Of a stretch of DNA of 64,000 bases, positions 1 to 9,839 are shown one piece after another. A program made the translations under genes and the position numbers. Source of the DNA: Pilasporangium apinafurcum (taxonomy: Eukaryota > Oomycota > Peronosporomycetes > Pythiales > Pythiaceae); assembly GCA_001600495.1 (NCBI GenBank), contig BCKE01000043.1:62001-126000 (forward strand), written 5' to 3'. Position 1 is the stretch's first letter. Each line of letters opens with the position of its first letter. The notes below the pieces were generated by a model that saw only the letters and a list, made by a program, of their open reading frames with translations, was not told where the DNA came from and did not search any database.

Positions 1-1
1 T

Positions 2-1456
2 GTGAATGGTATCGAGCCAGGGACCCATGCCAGTACGTCTGAGAAGATGGAGAATGATTTGATGGGCTCTGTCTCACATGACCATGTTATCAACAGCAAT
101 GTTGCGGACTTGGAAATCTCCCGTCTTCGCGAGGAAATAGCGGGGCTATCAGCGCAAAGAGAAAAAGACCACAACGAAGTCAATCGTCTACGTAGTATAA
201 TTACCGAGTACGAGCGTCGAATTGCAGCTAGTGACGAAGAAGAAAATCAGTCAAGTGGGGACCGCGCTGAAATCACGAGTGATGATGCAGCATTGACCCG
301 TGAGCGCGCGAAAGACGAAGCGCTCAAAGACTTGCGGAAGCAGATCATGAATTTGCAAGATCGACTACATGTCTTCGAAGAAGAAAAAGCGGCACGCGAG
401 TTGGAAGAAGAGCACAATGAACTAAAAGAGATGCAAGAATCTCGATCGCGATTGCAGAAATCGAAAGAGTATGAGATCAAGCTAAAACAGAGACAGTTAG
501 TTGTTGAAAATTTTAAGCAGCAGCTAAGTGCGGTTGTAGACTTGTTAGCTTATGGACTGGAAGAACACACATCTGCCTTTCGAGATGCGTGTGCTTTTCG
601 AGATGAGCATGGCGATGGGATCACTGAATCGGAAAACATATCAGTTGCTGATGACGGAGAAGTGGAATACGAGGAGTACTTGATGCTGAACAGTGGGGTG
701 GTGATCAAAGCAGGTTCCAACTTCCATCTCCCTGTGGTTTGTGAGAAACAAGGATGGCGAGTCGTATGGAAGTTTTCAGTCAAGGAAGAGGCTGCTGATG
801 TGGGCTTTACATTGATGGTTGATGGCCAACAACAACCGATTGTAGCTCCTGATCGCGTGCATACCTTGTCTGGTACTTTTGAAGTACCAGCAGACGTGAC
901 GACGATAATATTCCAGTGGGACAATGCGTTTTCATGGCTGAATGAGAAGACATTGGATTATCATGTCTCCATCCAAGAACCGCTTTCGATCGAAAAGAAG
1001 CGCGTCAAAGTACAAGAACGAACGTTGGAGACTATCGTGAAGCGCCTACGCGAAGGAATCCAGGCTATGGAAGCAGAGGCTGCTCGACGTCATGAACTGA
1101 AGCAATTACTTGAACGACTAACAGCGTTTGAGAAGGAAAAAGAATCGCATTTGCAAATGTTTACTGCACGGAAACAGGAAATTTTGGAACAAAAAAGCAG
1201 TCTGCAACAGCAAATGGAGGAACTCAAGGTCATGTTGACAAACTTACTCTCAGAGCAGGACCAGATCCAGGATGATGTGAATGAAATCGTACGTGCATGG
1301 GAACATGCCATTACTGAGAGAGAAGATGTCGAAATGACATTGCGGCTTGCAGAAACGAACCAGTTCGAGGCGGCTATGCAAAAATTGACAGAGAAAGTAA
1401 CTGCAATTGATGAGAAGTTTCGATCTCTCAAGCAGGCAAGTGATGATAGCAAGTAG
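2..1456 (+). CDS. GOLD-domain coiled-coil protein, 5' partial
   Basis: An open frame enters from the left edge and ends in TAG at 1454-1456, leaving at least 484 residues; the true start lies outside the window. About residues 35-185 and 335-480 are charged coiled coil rich in Glu, Lys and Gln. Between them (about 235-330) is a beta-rich segment with GSNFHLP, GWRVVWKFSV and FQWDNAFSWLNEKTLDYHVSI-like strands, which matches the pattern of a GOLD domain as found in Sec14-like and p24 proteins. GOLD domains usually mediate protein contacts in Golgi or membrane traffic. No Sec14 domain is visible in this part. The exact family is not recognised; the GOLD call is from pattern only. Confidence 0.7.
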   Translation: MNGIEPGTHASTSEKMENDLMGSVSHDHVINSNVADLEISRLREEIAGLSAQREKDHNEVNRLRSIITEYERRIAASDEEENQSSGDRAEITSDDAALTRERAKDEALKDLRKQIMNLQDRLHVFEEEKAARELEEEHNELKEMQESRSRLQKSKEYEIKLKQRQLVVENFKQQLSAVVDLLAYGLEEHTSAFRDACAFRDEHGDGITESENISVADDGEVEYEEYLMLNSGVVIKAGSNFHLPVVCEKQGWRVVWKFSVKEEAADVGFTLMVDGQQQPIVAPDRVHTLSGTFEVPADVTTIIFQWDNAFSWLNEKTLDYHVSIQEPLSIEKKRVKVQERTLETIVKRLREGIQAMEAEAARRHELKQLLERLTAFEKEKESHLQMFTARKQEILEQKSSLQQQMEELKVMLTNLLSEQDQIQDDVNEIVRAWEHAITEREDVEMTLRLAETNQFEAAMQKLTEKVTAIDEKFRSLKQASDDSK

Positions 1457-1672
1457 AAGCAAGTAATCAGATACAATGGAAAGGGATTATTATAATGCGA
1501 TTTGTCGAATGAGGCTGTCGTATCTATTTCTCTTGCCTATGTAGCGGCACATCTGCTGCTTGCAGCTCAATGTAGAAGAAGTAACAAAGAATGAAAGTTG
1601 AACAAAACGCGTGGTTTAAATATATATTACCTCCATTCCAAATACCAAACGACACAGTCAGAAAAGTTCGCG

Positions 1673-2958
1673 CTAGCGAATCGCTAGGATCTCTTGAACT
1701 GAGGTCGGGATCTCTCCACCAAACAGTCGCTTGAAGACACCCACTTGATCCCAGCAGTGGTGCTGCTCGGCGATCCGCTGATCCTGGAAGATCACGTACG
1801 TTGTGACTGTGAATGTCAAGTCACTTGATTTGATGGCCATCAGCGCCACCTTCATGGTAGGCGGGCAGTCTTCGGACGCGCAGACTTGCTTCAGCTGCGG
1901 AGGTGATGCGATTTCCCCCTGGATGCGCCACTTGGTGAGAATCTACACTCACAGCATGAATATATGAATAAAACCTTCACATAGAAATAAAAGCCCATTC
2001 GCACTCACCATTTCTCCATCGGGTAAATGTGGTCGTAGTTCCACAATGTCCACCGCGATGGTCGCAAACACCGAGCGGATCATGTTCCATAAACTGATGG
2101 TCTGTAATTGACCAAAGGCGTCCCACTCGCGCACGCCGACGCCGACGCGGCAGTTTTTGTGCCATACGCGTGAGGCATCGCCCAGGCTCAGATATGACGC
2201 GTTGAGCTGTTCAACCATCTCTGTCACCACTTTGGTTCGCTCTGATAGCATGTACTGGATGTGTTCGCGACTGGACATACTACTCCTTCCCGCAATGATC
2301 GAGCCGCTTTTGCCCAGCAACAACGTCTGTTTGAGGTGAAGGTTCTCGCGTTCAAGCTTCCGTACATGCTCTTCTAGATCCGTCAGCTTTGTGTGACGCG
2401 CTGCTGCTGTCAGCGACCGGCTCTTGTCGCTATGGTCGCTGTGATTATCATCTCCATCGTCATTCTCACCATGCGCGCCAAACTCTCCATCTAGTGCATA
2501 GTCCAATTCCTGCGCTTTTGTTGTATGGGAGGAGGAGGGACGACGGAGGTCCAGGTCGCGCGTTGACACGTCATTTTCGGGATATCGATCATTCTTTGCT
2601 TTCCCTATGGCATCACAACGGTAAGGACATGGAAATGAGATTAAAAATCTGTACAACGTTAAACACAGAGGCTGAAACACGTACGGCTGTTGTGTGACGC
2701 TGATCCAGAAGAAGATGAAGGGAGCACGAGATCTGACGTCGCTGACGCGCGTTGTCGCTTCGGGAGGTATGCAGCTGCTGCACGCGCCAGATCCGGATTT
2801 GTTTCGTGTTCGTCCACCTCGCCGATGCTGCTCAGCAGTTCGGAGATGGCGATGTATTCGGGATCTGCGAACCGGCGCTTGCTTGATCCGCTTCCAGCTG
2901 GTCCACTGTTCATAGCGCTATTCCCACTCGCATTGCTATTGTTGTTGGACATCTCCAT
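1673..2958 (-). CDS. Coiled-coil (leucine-zipper-like) protein of unknown function
   Basis: Three exons on the minus strand (2958-2685, 2604-2009, 1942-1673) join with canonical GT/AG sites and sum to 379 codons. The N-terminus is low complexity (Asn, Ser and Gly rich) with a basic patch KRRF and KRQR that could be a nuclear signal. Residues around 145-175 form a leucine-zipper-like coiled coil (LTDLEEHVRKLERENLHLKQ). The C-terminal 170 residues are globular, with an F-x-x-I-x-V pattern of beta strands. A bZIP-like regulator is possible, but I see no proper basic region directly before the zipper, so I leave the function open. Confidence 0.7.
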
Positions 2959-3262
2959 TCGTCAAACGAACGCTATCACAACTCACACGCTCTGGAGAGA
3001 ATCGCCAGCTCCGCCTCCGCTTCCTCTCACTAAACTGAACTGGAAATGTACGAATAGCTACAGATAGTCTTTAGGTATAACAGATAATACCACAATTTTT
3101 AAACATTTAACTGATATCAAGGCTGGTTGAAGATGCGAAGGTGTGGTGGTAACGCTGGAGGCGATCGTCACAACATATTCGAACGAGCAGCTCCGACGAA
3201 ACACAGGATCTCACCGTTCCATCGCTCTTCCTTTTAGTTAGCCAGAGTAGTCTTCAAAAAAG
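2959..3262. other. Divergent intergenic region
   Basis: About 300 bp between the divergently transcribed coiled-coil gene and the glyoxalase-like gene. It presumably holds both promoters. I see no repeat, RNA gene or clear motif in it. Confidence 0.5.
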
Positions 3263-3884
3263 ATGTTTGCACGAACAGTAAAGATGGCGTCACACGCATC
3301 CATGCGCTCAGCGCTGCGCTACCAGCAACACTCTAATGTATAACGATGATATGGTATTGTGTGCGATCTAGTTCCTTCCCGTGCTCACATATTTCGTCCT
3401 ATTGTGTCTATAGAAATCGACTTTCCGCGTGCTGGGGCTGCAACAGATAGCCATCGGTGCCTCAGATAAGCAGGCACTCAGCCATTTGTGGGTCGATATT
3501 TTTGGACTGAAGAAGAAAGGTGATTTTCGGAGCGAGAAAGAAAACGTCGATGAAGATATCCTGCAATGTGGCCGCGGACCGTTCGCCGTGGAAGTGGACA
3601 TCATGCAACCGATTGACGAAAACAAGTCCCCGAAAGTAAACGTACCACCACTAAACCACATTGGTCTGTGGATCGATGATCTTGCGGCTGCGGTCACGGA
3701 ACTGACCGCTAAGGGTGTGCGCTTTACACCCGGAGGGATCCGCAAAGGAGCTGCGGGCTACGATGTCGCATTCATCCATCCAAAGGGCAGCGAGGCATCG
3801 CCATTCTCGGGTCAAGGAGTGCTGATCGAGTTGGTGCAGGCGCCGAAAGAGGTCATCGGTGCCTTTGATGCATTGGAGGAGTAA
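3263..3884 (+). CDS. Glyoxalase/VOC-fold protein, probably mitochondrial
   Basis: Two exons (3263-3337 and 3414-3884) give 181 residues. The first exon encodes [20 protein letters not shown], a basic, hydroxylated, acid-free leader typical of a mitochondrial presequence. The rest has the two-module VOC (glyoxalase/bleomycin-resistance) fold: a first half starting [12 protein letters not shown] with [10 protein letters not shown], and a second half with [23 protein letters not shown] and [10 protein letters not shown]. Such proteins include lactoylglutathione lyase and methylmalonyl-CoA epimerase; the His and Glu positions (NHIG, LIELVQ) suit metal binding. The substrate is not determined; lactoylglutathione lyase-like is the nearest guess. 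Confidence 0.85.
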
Positions 3885-4053
3885 TCCATCAAAGATACTG
3901 TGTTCTTACAGCTGTGTGTCAACTCTATGTTGCTAAACAACAACGGAATAAAGTGTTGCAATATTTCAACTTGCAAGCAACAATAAATCTGATATATAGT
4001 GGTTATGTTGCGTGACAACCTTGTTCCTACATTCTTTGTGGCTCATAATTGGA

Positions 4054-6250
4054 ATGATGGACGCATCAGCAGCTACGATCTCCGCCACGACCACCGCGGT
4101 GCTGTCAAAGCTCATGCATCTGAGCAACGATAGCTGCCCGCATGCCTACGTACTATCGCGCGCACTGGAAGAAGTATCGCAATGGTATTCCGTGACAGTC
4201 CCTACGGCGAAAACCGCCAGCACTATTGTAAATTCATTGGATATGGTGCTGGAGCGGCTGCAACAGCATCGCGTATTTGATGCCATTGACGATGTGACCT
4301 ATACAGCGGAGCAGCAGATCATTATTGAAAATGGATTGCGACTTCTATGGGCACATACAACCACCTACCAGTTGCACGTGGCGCTGATTGACATAGTCAA
4401 AACCATCGATTTCATGCCACGAGCCATCACGTTCTGGAAGATCATGCACAAGCGAAAAATCCGCGCAAAGATCCAAAGCGGACCGTTTGAGTGGTTTACG
4501 CCAAGGTATTTACCCCATACATGCATAGAAAAACAATTCGACCGCGGAATGAAGTGTTGATTGTTGTGTAGTTCCCAGCGGATTACTATTAGTGAACGCA
4601 TTCGCAGTCTGGAAGAAACACTGGAAGCGCATTTGGTACGTTTCCCATGCAAATAGCAGGATAATGTAGGCATACTAATGCTCACAACATTGGGATATAC
4701 ATTGTTTACGGTATGACGTTAAAGAAAAAAATCGGCGTATTGAAGAATTTGACATCGAAAGGCATGGGCGAGTTCACCACCTACGAAGACCTAGAGGGTT
4801 TAATGACCGAAAGCCTCAAGTTGCTGGAGGTGACATATAGCTCCAAAGGCATTTCTACACCACGAAAAGGTCGTGGGATCTTCATGTATGCTGAGCCAAT
4901 TCCCAATTCAACACTTTACCTAGGTAAGTAAATACGGCCAGAGATATGGGTATCTTGCTTGACATAAATCATTACATGAGCTCAATATTCATTGTAGATA
5001 CCAATATTTTGATGGACACACAAGACGGCGTCATTCGTGGGAAAGATGTTGTAGGGTCGCTGCATCGCTTGGAGCAAAATCTCAACGCGTTTCGATTTGC
5101 TCGGGAACAATTCGCCGTTTGTTTCCAAACTGCCATAGCACCTTGTGTTCCGCCTTCGAAACTGCGACAGCGGTACGTCCCTTTTAAACACTCCCATCCT
5201 TGCAATATCTACTGGCTGATTGTTTTTTGTCTATTAAACATGCAAGATGGCTCCATGTGACAATCGCTGCACTATGTCTTACTACCGGAGGCTACTGGGT
5301 CATTAACAACCAGGAAGAGTTCAAAGCGGCGATCGGCACATTCCGCAGCTCTTTGGCCGATTTTCTGCATGAGCACATGGTGGAGCCAATTCAGTATGTC
5401 AACTGTATTGAAAATTCTTCTATGATCTAACAGCATGCACTAACTAGCGTTTGGATGCTTGAATGCCAGAGCAATCGTTGGCGAGGTCATTCTCAACCAG
5501 AAGCAGGATATCCAGGATGTGTTAGCTTTGCAGGACACAAAGGACAGTCTACGACGCATGCTGTCGGATTTCATGAAAGACACGAACCCAACGCTCCCCC
5601 GGCCAGAGGTGGAGCGGATTCTGAAAAACATGGACATGTCGGTTGTCTCACTACAGTATGAGAAACAACTCGGCAGTGCTGTGCGAAACATCATGACTGG
5701 AGATATCGTTCGCATGCTGCTCATCCAGGTGCAGTTCATCAAGAAAGAATTGATGGTCGCCATGGGTGCCATCGACGAGTTGATGCACGCGAATCAGCTG
5801 AACCTGCAGATCATGGCCACAATTCCGACGTTCATCGTCTTTGGCGGGCTCTACAAACTCACACATGAGCTCTTCCACCAAATTTATAAGCGCATGAGTG
5901 AGCGGCTGTACTATGGACCTGCCGAGATTGCCACGTTTCTACGCAACAATCTTCGCGACATTGAGCGGCTGCTTAACAAGCAGAATCGCTCAGGCAACGG
6001 TCTAAAAGATGATAAACTCGGTGTGTGTGACCTCGGCAAGCTTATTCTGCTGCTGCATCAATTGCGGAATGTTTTTGAATCCTACCGCGGGATGTTCCTA
6101 GAAGAGGAGCAGGAACGCTTTGAAGAAGATCTGAACGACCTCATCGAAGAAGGATTGCTCGTGTCGCAGCAACTGGCCGTCATTCAACGCATGTACCATT
6201 CTCATCCATTCCTGCATCGCGTCAAAGTTACATCCAAGTGGTTAGGCTAG
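4054..6250 (+). CDS. NCA2: NCA2-like mitochondrial membrane protein
   Basis: Six exons (4054-4505, 4572-4635, 4725-4923, 4998-5172, 5247-5393, 5470-6250) sum exactly to 606 codons, close to yeast Nca2. The C-terminal half is the diagnostic NCA2 domain: a membrane segment (MATIPTFIVFGGLYKL), then LRDIERLLN, LGKLILLLHQLRNVF and RGMFLEEEQERFEEDLNDL. A second hydrophobic stretch (HVTIAALCLTTGGYWVI) lies upstream. NCA2 proteins act in mitochondria; in yeast they affect expression of the ATP synthase subunits 6 and 8, and the plant relative DGS1 acts at the outer membrane. The start at 4054 (MMDAS) is the first good Met in frame; Met at 4057 is an alternative. Confidence 0.9.
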
Positions 6251-6294
6251 AAATATTAGCTCGTTTCCTGGGCTGTGAAAGACCTACAACTACA

Positions 6295-7860
6295 CTATAC
6301 GAGTTGGTAGTCTTGCGGCGAGTAGTACTCGGCCAGCAATCGGTAGATGTAGGACGGCTGGTGCGCGCCTGTGTTGGTGATATACAGACTCACAAATTCC
6401 GGTGGGACGTAGTCGTACGCAGGATTCAGCACTTCCAACTACAAAATTAGCACATTACAACCATTTCAGCGCCACAATGTAAACATGTTGTACATGTATG
6501 CACCACAACGCACATTTTCGACGGTGTCTTCATAGTTGTATATGTTGGATGGTGCCACTAGTTCGTTCAGCACGTCCAAATCGTGTGCGTATAACGGACA
6601 GAGCTTGATAAGACCCGCCACACAGACCACTGGGACTGAACATCTTTTGGCAGCAAGCGCAATGTTATGCAGACCTGACTGGGCGATCAGTCCTCCGTTA
6701 GCAACGACGGCAACTGCAGGAATCACCACTTTATTTACACGCGCCATCATCGCGAAAACGGCGCTGTCAGGGATGACCGTAACATCCAGACCGTTCTGCG
6801 CGAGTGTATGGGCCATTTTCTGCCCATTCAGCGATGGCGCCGATTCGACAACAATCACTTTAAACTGACGTTTCTTCGCGGCTGTTTGAAGAAACTCTTC
6901 CACTGACTTGGACAAGCAGTACGTGAGAATCACTTCACTGAAGAATGAACCCACACAAAACGAGTAAGTGATAATGCAGCAGTATAGCAATCAACCAGCC
7001 ATTACTATCAAAACTCACTCGGTGTGAATGTATTCCATAGCTTGATCGGCGATATTGACGTGCAGACTGTCAATTTCCTCGATCAATTCCGCAATTCCTT
7101 CCATGACAGACTACGAATCAAATCCACATACACCATCAATGCATTTTACACAAAGTATAATCATAGCTTCAACTTTACTTACGAGTTTGAGATCAGCGAT
7201 GGGGATGGACAAATCAGTGTCTGTGCCAGGTGTGAGGATCGTGTTAAGCGAACGTGATTGCGAGCTGTTGGTGCTGCGAGTTGGTAGTACTGCACTGTTG
7301 TCGGTCGGGTGTTTCAAGGCATTCAAATGCTCCTCACGGATGATGTAGAGCACGCGGCGTACTACATTCCCAATCGCCAATTCTATAGATACGCGATAGA
7401 GTCACTTCACTCAATTACAGCCCATAGAAGAGTGTTATGTCGTGAGATTTTACCATGCGCATGTGCTCTGCTGAGCATGTACCCCAATTGCCGAACCTTG
7501 TCCATGATCTCACCGGCTGTGGACCAGTCTACAGTCTCCAACTACACCAGCAAATCAGATCAACATTTATCTCGTTCATACACACAAAGAAAGTAATCTC
7601 GTCTTTTTAACGCACCACTTTGCTGAGCAGATGCATGATGGTCTTGGCCGTGTCATAGGATCCAGTCAGTTGTCTGCATATCCACATACAGATGATCAGC
7701 AACACATAGATCTATGAGCATTCCAAGAACAGAAAAAAAGTCTCAAAAGTGTGCTGTACCTGCGCTTGAGACGAAGTACGAGGTCCTCGACGCTCTCGCG
7801 CACTGTTGGCCAGTCTGCCAGCCAGTTCTGCAGCTCAAGCGCTGCAGTTGTGGTCGCCAT
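6295..7860 (-). CDS. EIF2B2: Translation initiation factor eIF2B subunit beta
   Basis: Seven exons on the minus strand (7860-7760, 7673-7616, 7541-7454, 7382-7183, 7110-7019, 6937-6514, 6438-6295) sum to 369 codons, the usual size for eIF2B-beta. The Rossmann-like C-terminal half is very well conserved: VILTYCLSKSVEEFL, VIVVESAPSLNGQKMA, VIPDSAVFAMMARVNKV, ANGGLIAQSGLHNIALAAK and KLCPLYAHD. The tail ends with PSYIYRLLAEYYSPQDYQ. eIF2B is the guanine nucleotide exchange factor for eIF2; the beta subunit belongs to the regulatory alpha/beta/delta core that senses phosphorylated eIF2-alpha. It is transcribed divergently from PRP18, with only 156 bp between the two start codons. Confidence 0.95.
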
Positions 7861-8016
7861 TTTCCCTAAGAATTTTCAATTAGTCCAGGACAAACAGGAT
7901 GGCTATCCAATGATTCCGAATAATAGACCGTATACTAATAAAATTAATGGTCTTTTGTTTAAGCTGCTTGCGGTTTTGCTGTGGTGGCACTGGGCCATTT
8001 TTTTTGCGAGGAAACA

Positions 8017-9123
8017 ATGGAGGCGTTGCTACAGGTGATGGCCGCGAAGAAGCGCGAGATCTCGGCGGTACAGTCCGAGAAGAAGCAGAAAAAGGAGAAA
8101 TATCTACGTCGCGCTGAAGTGGAATTGATCCTGACGGAAGTTTCTGCAGAAAAAGAGACAGATGCGCATACAAACAATACCAAAACAACTGCTTCACCAT
8201 CATCAAGTGACGCAGATCAACACAAACAATCCAATAAGCGAAAACAGCGACAGGAGGATGAGAAATCAATACAACAGCAGGACGAGCAAGGTGCGAGAAA
8301 GAAACAGAATCAGACAGCAGATACACAAGCATATGACCAGTCGCAAGAGGAAGTCGAGGAGATTGCGTTACCGTGGGCGGAAATGAAGAAACGTTTGCGC
8401 GAACTCGGAGAACCGATCACGCTCTTTGGCGAAACAATGACGAATCGAATGAAGCGATTGCGGATTGCTGAACACGACGCAGCTGTGCGTCAGGAGGACG
8501 AACTCGGAGAGGGACATGGTATTCGCAACCGCTTTGCAGAAAAGCAGGAAGAGAAGGAAGCCGCGGATGATGCCGAGGAAGATGACCAACCGACGAAAGC
8601 ATACACTCAAAACAATGACAAAGAAGACCAAGAGGATGATGAGGGAGAAGAGGATCAAGACAAGATGGTCTATCGCTTCTTCCGTCACATGCTGCAACTC
8701 TGGGAGAAGGATCTCGCGAATCGGCCGGACCATGTGAAACGCACGGCACAGGGGAAAATCGCCACGAAGACCATGAAGCAATGCAAAGACTACATCCGAC
8801 CGCTTTTCAAGCTTTGCAAGCAACGGCAGGTACCACCGGACATCCTGCCAAATCTCGTGGAGATCGTGAGATTCTGCAAACAAGGCGAGTTCGTGCTGGC
8901 GAACGACGCGTACATCAAATTGGCGATTGGCAACGCGGCGTGGCCCATCGGTGTGACGATGGTTGGCATTCACGAGCGAACAGGTCGCGAGAAAATCAAT
9001 TCCAACAAACAAGCCCACGTCATGAACAACGAAGCACAACGCAAGTACCTCACGTCAGTCAAACGTCTGATCTCGTACGCGCAGTCGATTGCCAATGTGC
9101 TGCCGTCGAAAAAAGTATCGTAG
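8017..9123 (+). CDS. PRPF18: Pre-mRNA-splicing factor Prp18
   Basis: A single exon of 368 residues from ATG 8017. After a charged N-terminus comes the PRP4-like SFM motif (LPWAEMKKRLRELGEPITLFGE, about residues 113-134), then an acidic linker, and the helical Prp18 domain (about 215-365) with RFFRHMLQLWEKDL, CKDYIRPLFKLCKQ and the conserved loop GNAAWPIGVTMVGIHER. Prp18 acts in the second catalytic step of splicing with Slu7 and U5 snRNP. The acidic linker (EEDDQPTKAYTQNNDKEDQE-like) is longer than usual. The ATG at 8017 is chosen because the preceding in-frame sequence has no ATG and lies in the divergent promoter shared with EIF2B2. Confidence 0.95.
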   Translation: MEALLQVMAAKKREISAVQSEKKQKKEKYLRRAEVELILTEVSAEKETDAHTNNTKTTASPSSSDADQHKQSNKRKQRQEDEKSIQQQDEQGARKKQNQTADTQAYDQSQEEVEEIALPWAEMKKRLRELGEPITLFGETMTNRMKRLRIAEHDAAVRQEDELGEGHGIRNRFAEKQEEKEAADDAEEDDQPTKAYTQNNDKEDQEDDEGEEDQDKMVYRFFRHMLQLWEKDLANRPDHVKRTAQGKIATKTMKQCKDYIRPLFKLCKQRQVPPDILPNLVEIVRFCKQGEFVLANDAYIKLAIGNAAWPIGVTMVGIHERTGREKINSNKQAHVMNNEAQRKYLTSVKRLISYAQSIANVLPSKKVS

Positions 9124-9839
9124 ATTTGCTATGCGTCTAGCTTCACCAGTTGTGTTGTTTTTTTATTATAAACACATATGATTTACGAACGCTTAGAACC
9201 CGAGTGGCATTCATCTTGGTCTTTGATCCTCAGACCTGTTCAGTGTCTCGTTTATAGATGTAAGCAATTCAGAAATGTAGTGCATCATACAAAGGTAGTT
9301 ACGCAAGTAGCGATTATTTTTTTTAGTTCAGAACTCTTTTCATTTGCTGGATGAAATGTATCGCACAATAAACGAGAGCATGCGGTATGCATAGAAAATT
9401 TAAGCCAACTTAAATAGCTCGACTCGTGCACAACCTCTGGTATTCGTGTGGATGTGTGTAGTGTTGTTCTTAAACCAAACAATAAAGTTGGCTTTGCATA
9501 ATAGATTTATGTATTATTGCTTTATTGTATATCTGATGCTCCATCTCCTACTACATTGAATGATCGCACAACCGAATGTGTTCCATATAAATCGATGATA
9601 TCCAATTGGTGCACACCAAGCAACTATATCATATCTCGTCGTTGATATCTACAAACTGGACAACAACGATGCCGCTGTTGGTAAGTGACGTAGATAATCA
9701 CGATTGTTCCGCCATTCCTGCAGCAACATAGACAACTTCTTCATCAATGAGGTCACTAACACAAAACCAAAAGTCATGTAGACATTATATAAACGATGGG
9801 ATGCTTCATGTATATTTCCAATATTCCCTTAACACCTAG
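9124..9839. other. Convergent intergenic region, no gene seen
   Basis: About 715 bp between the 3' ends of PRP18 and the CPSF30-YTH gene. It is AT-rich with AATAAA-like signals (near 9480) that would serve as polyadenylation sites. A tiny ATG-intron-like arrangement at 9669-9750 yields only about 12 codons and is not called as a gene. Confidence 0.5.

Noticed and set aside
1973-2165. Second minus-strand frame inside the coiled-coil gene
   Set aside because: It is a shifted reading of exon 2; the main frame is supported by splice phases and coiled-coil content.
8368-9039. Long minus-strand frame (over 200 codons) opposite PRP18
   Set aside because: The plus strand encodes a clear Prp18 domain; the minus frame is a by-product of codon bias.
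9669-9752. ATG followed by a GTAAGT donor and a CTGCAG acceptor
   Set aside because: The splice sites look good but the joined reading frame stops after about 12 codons; no gene can be supported.
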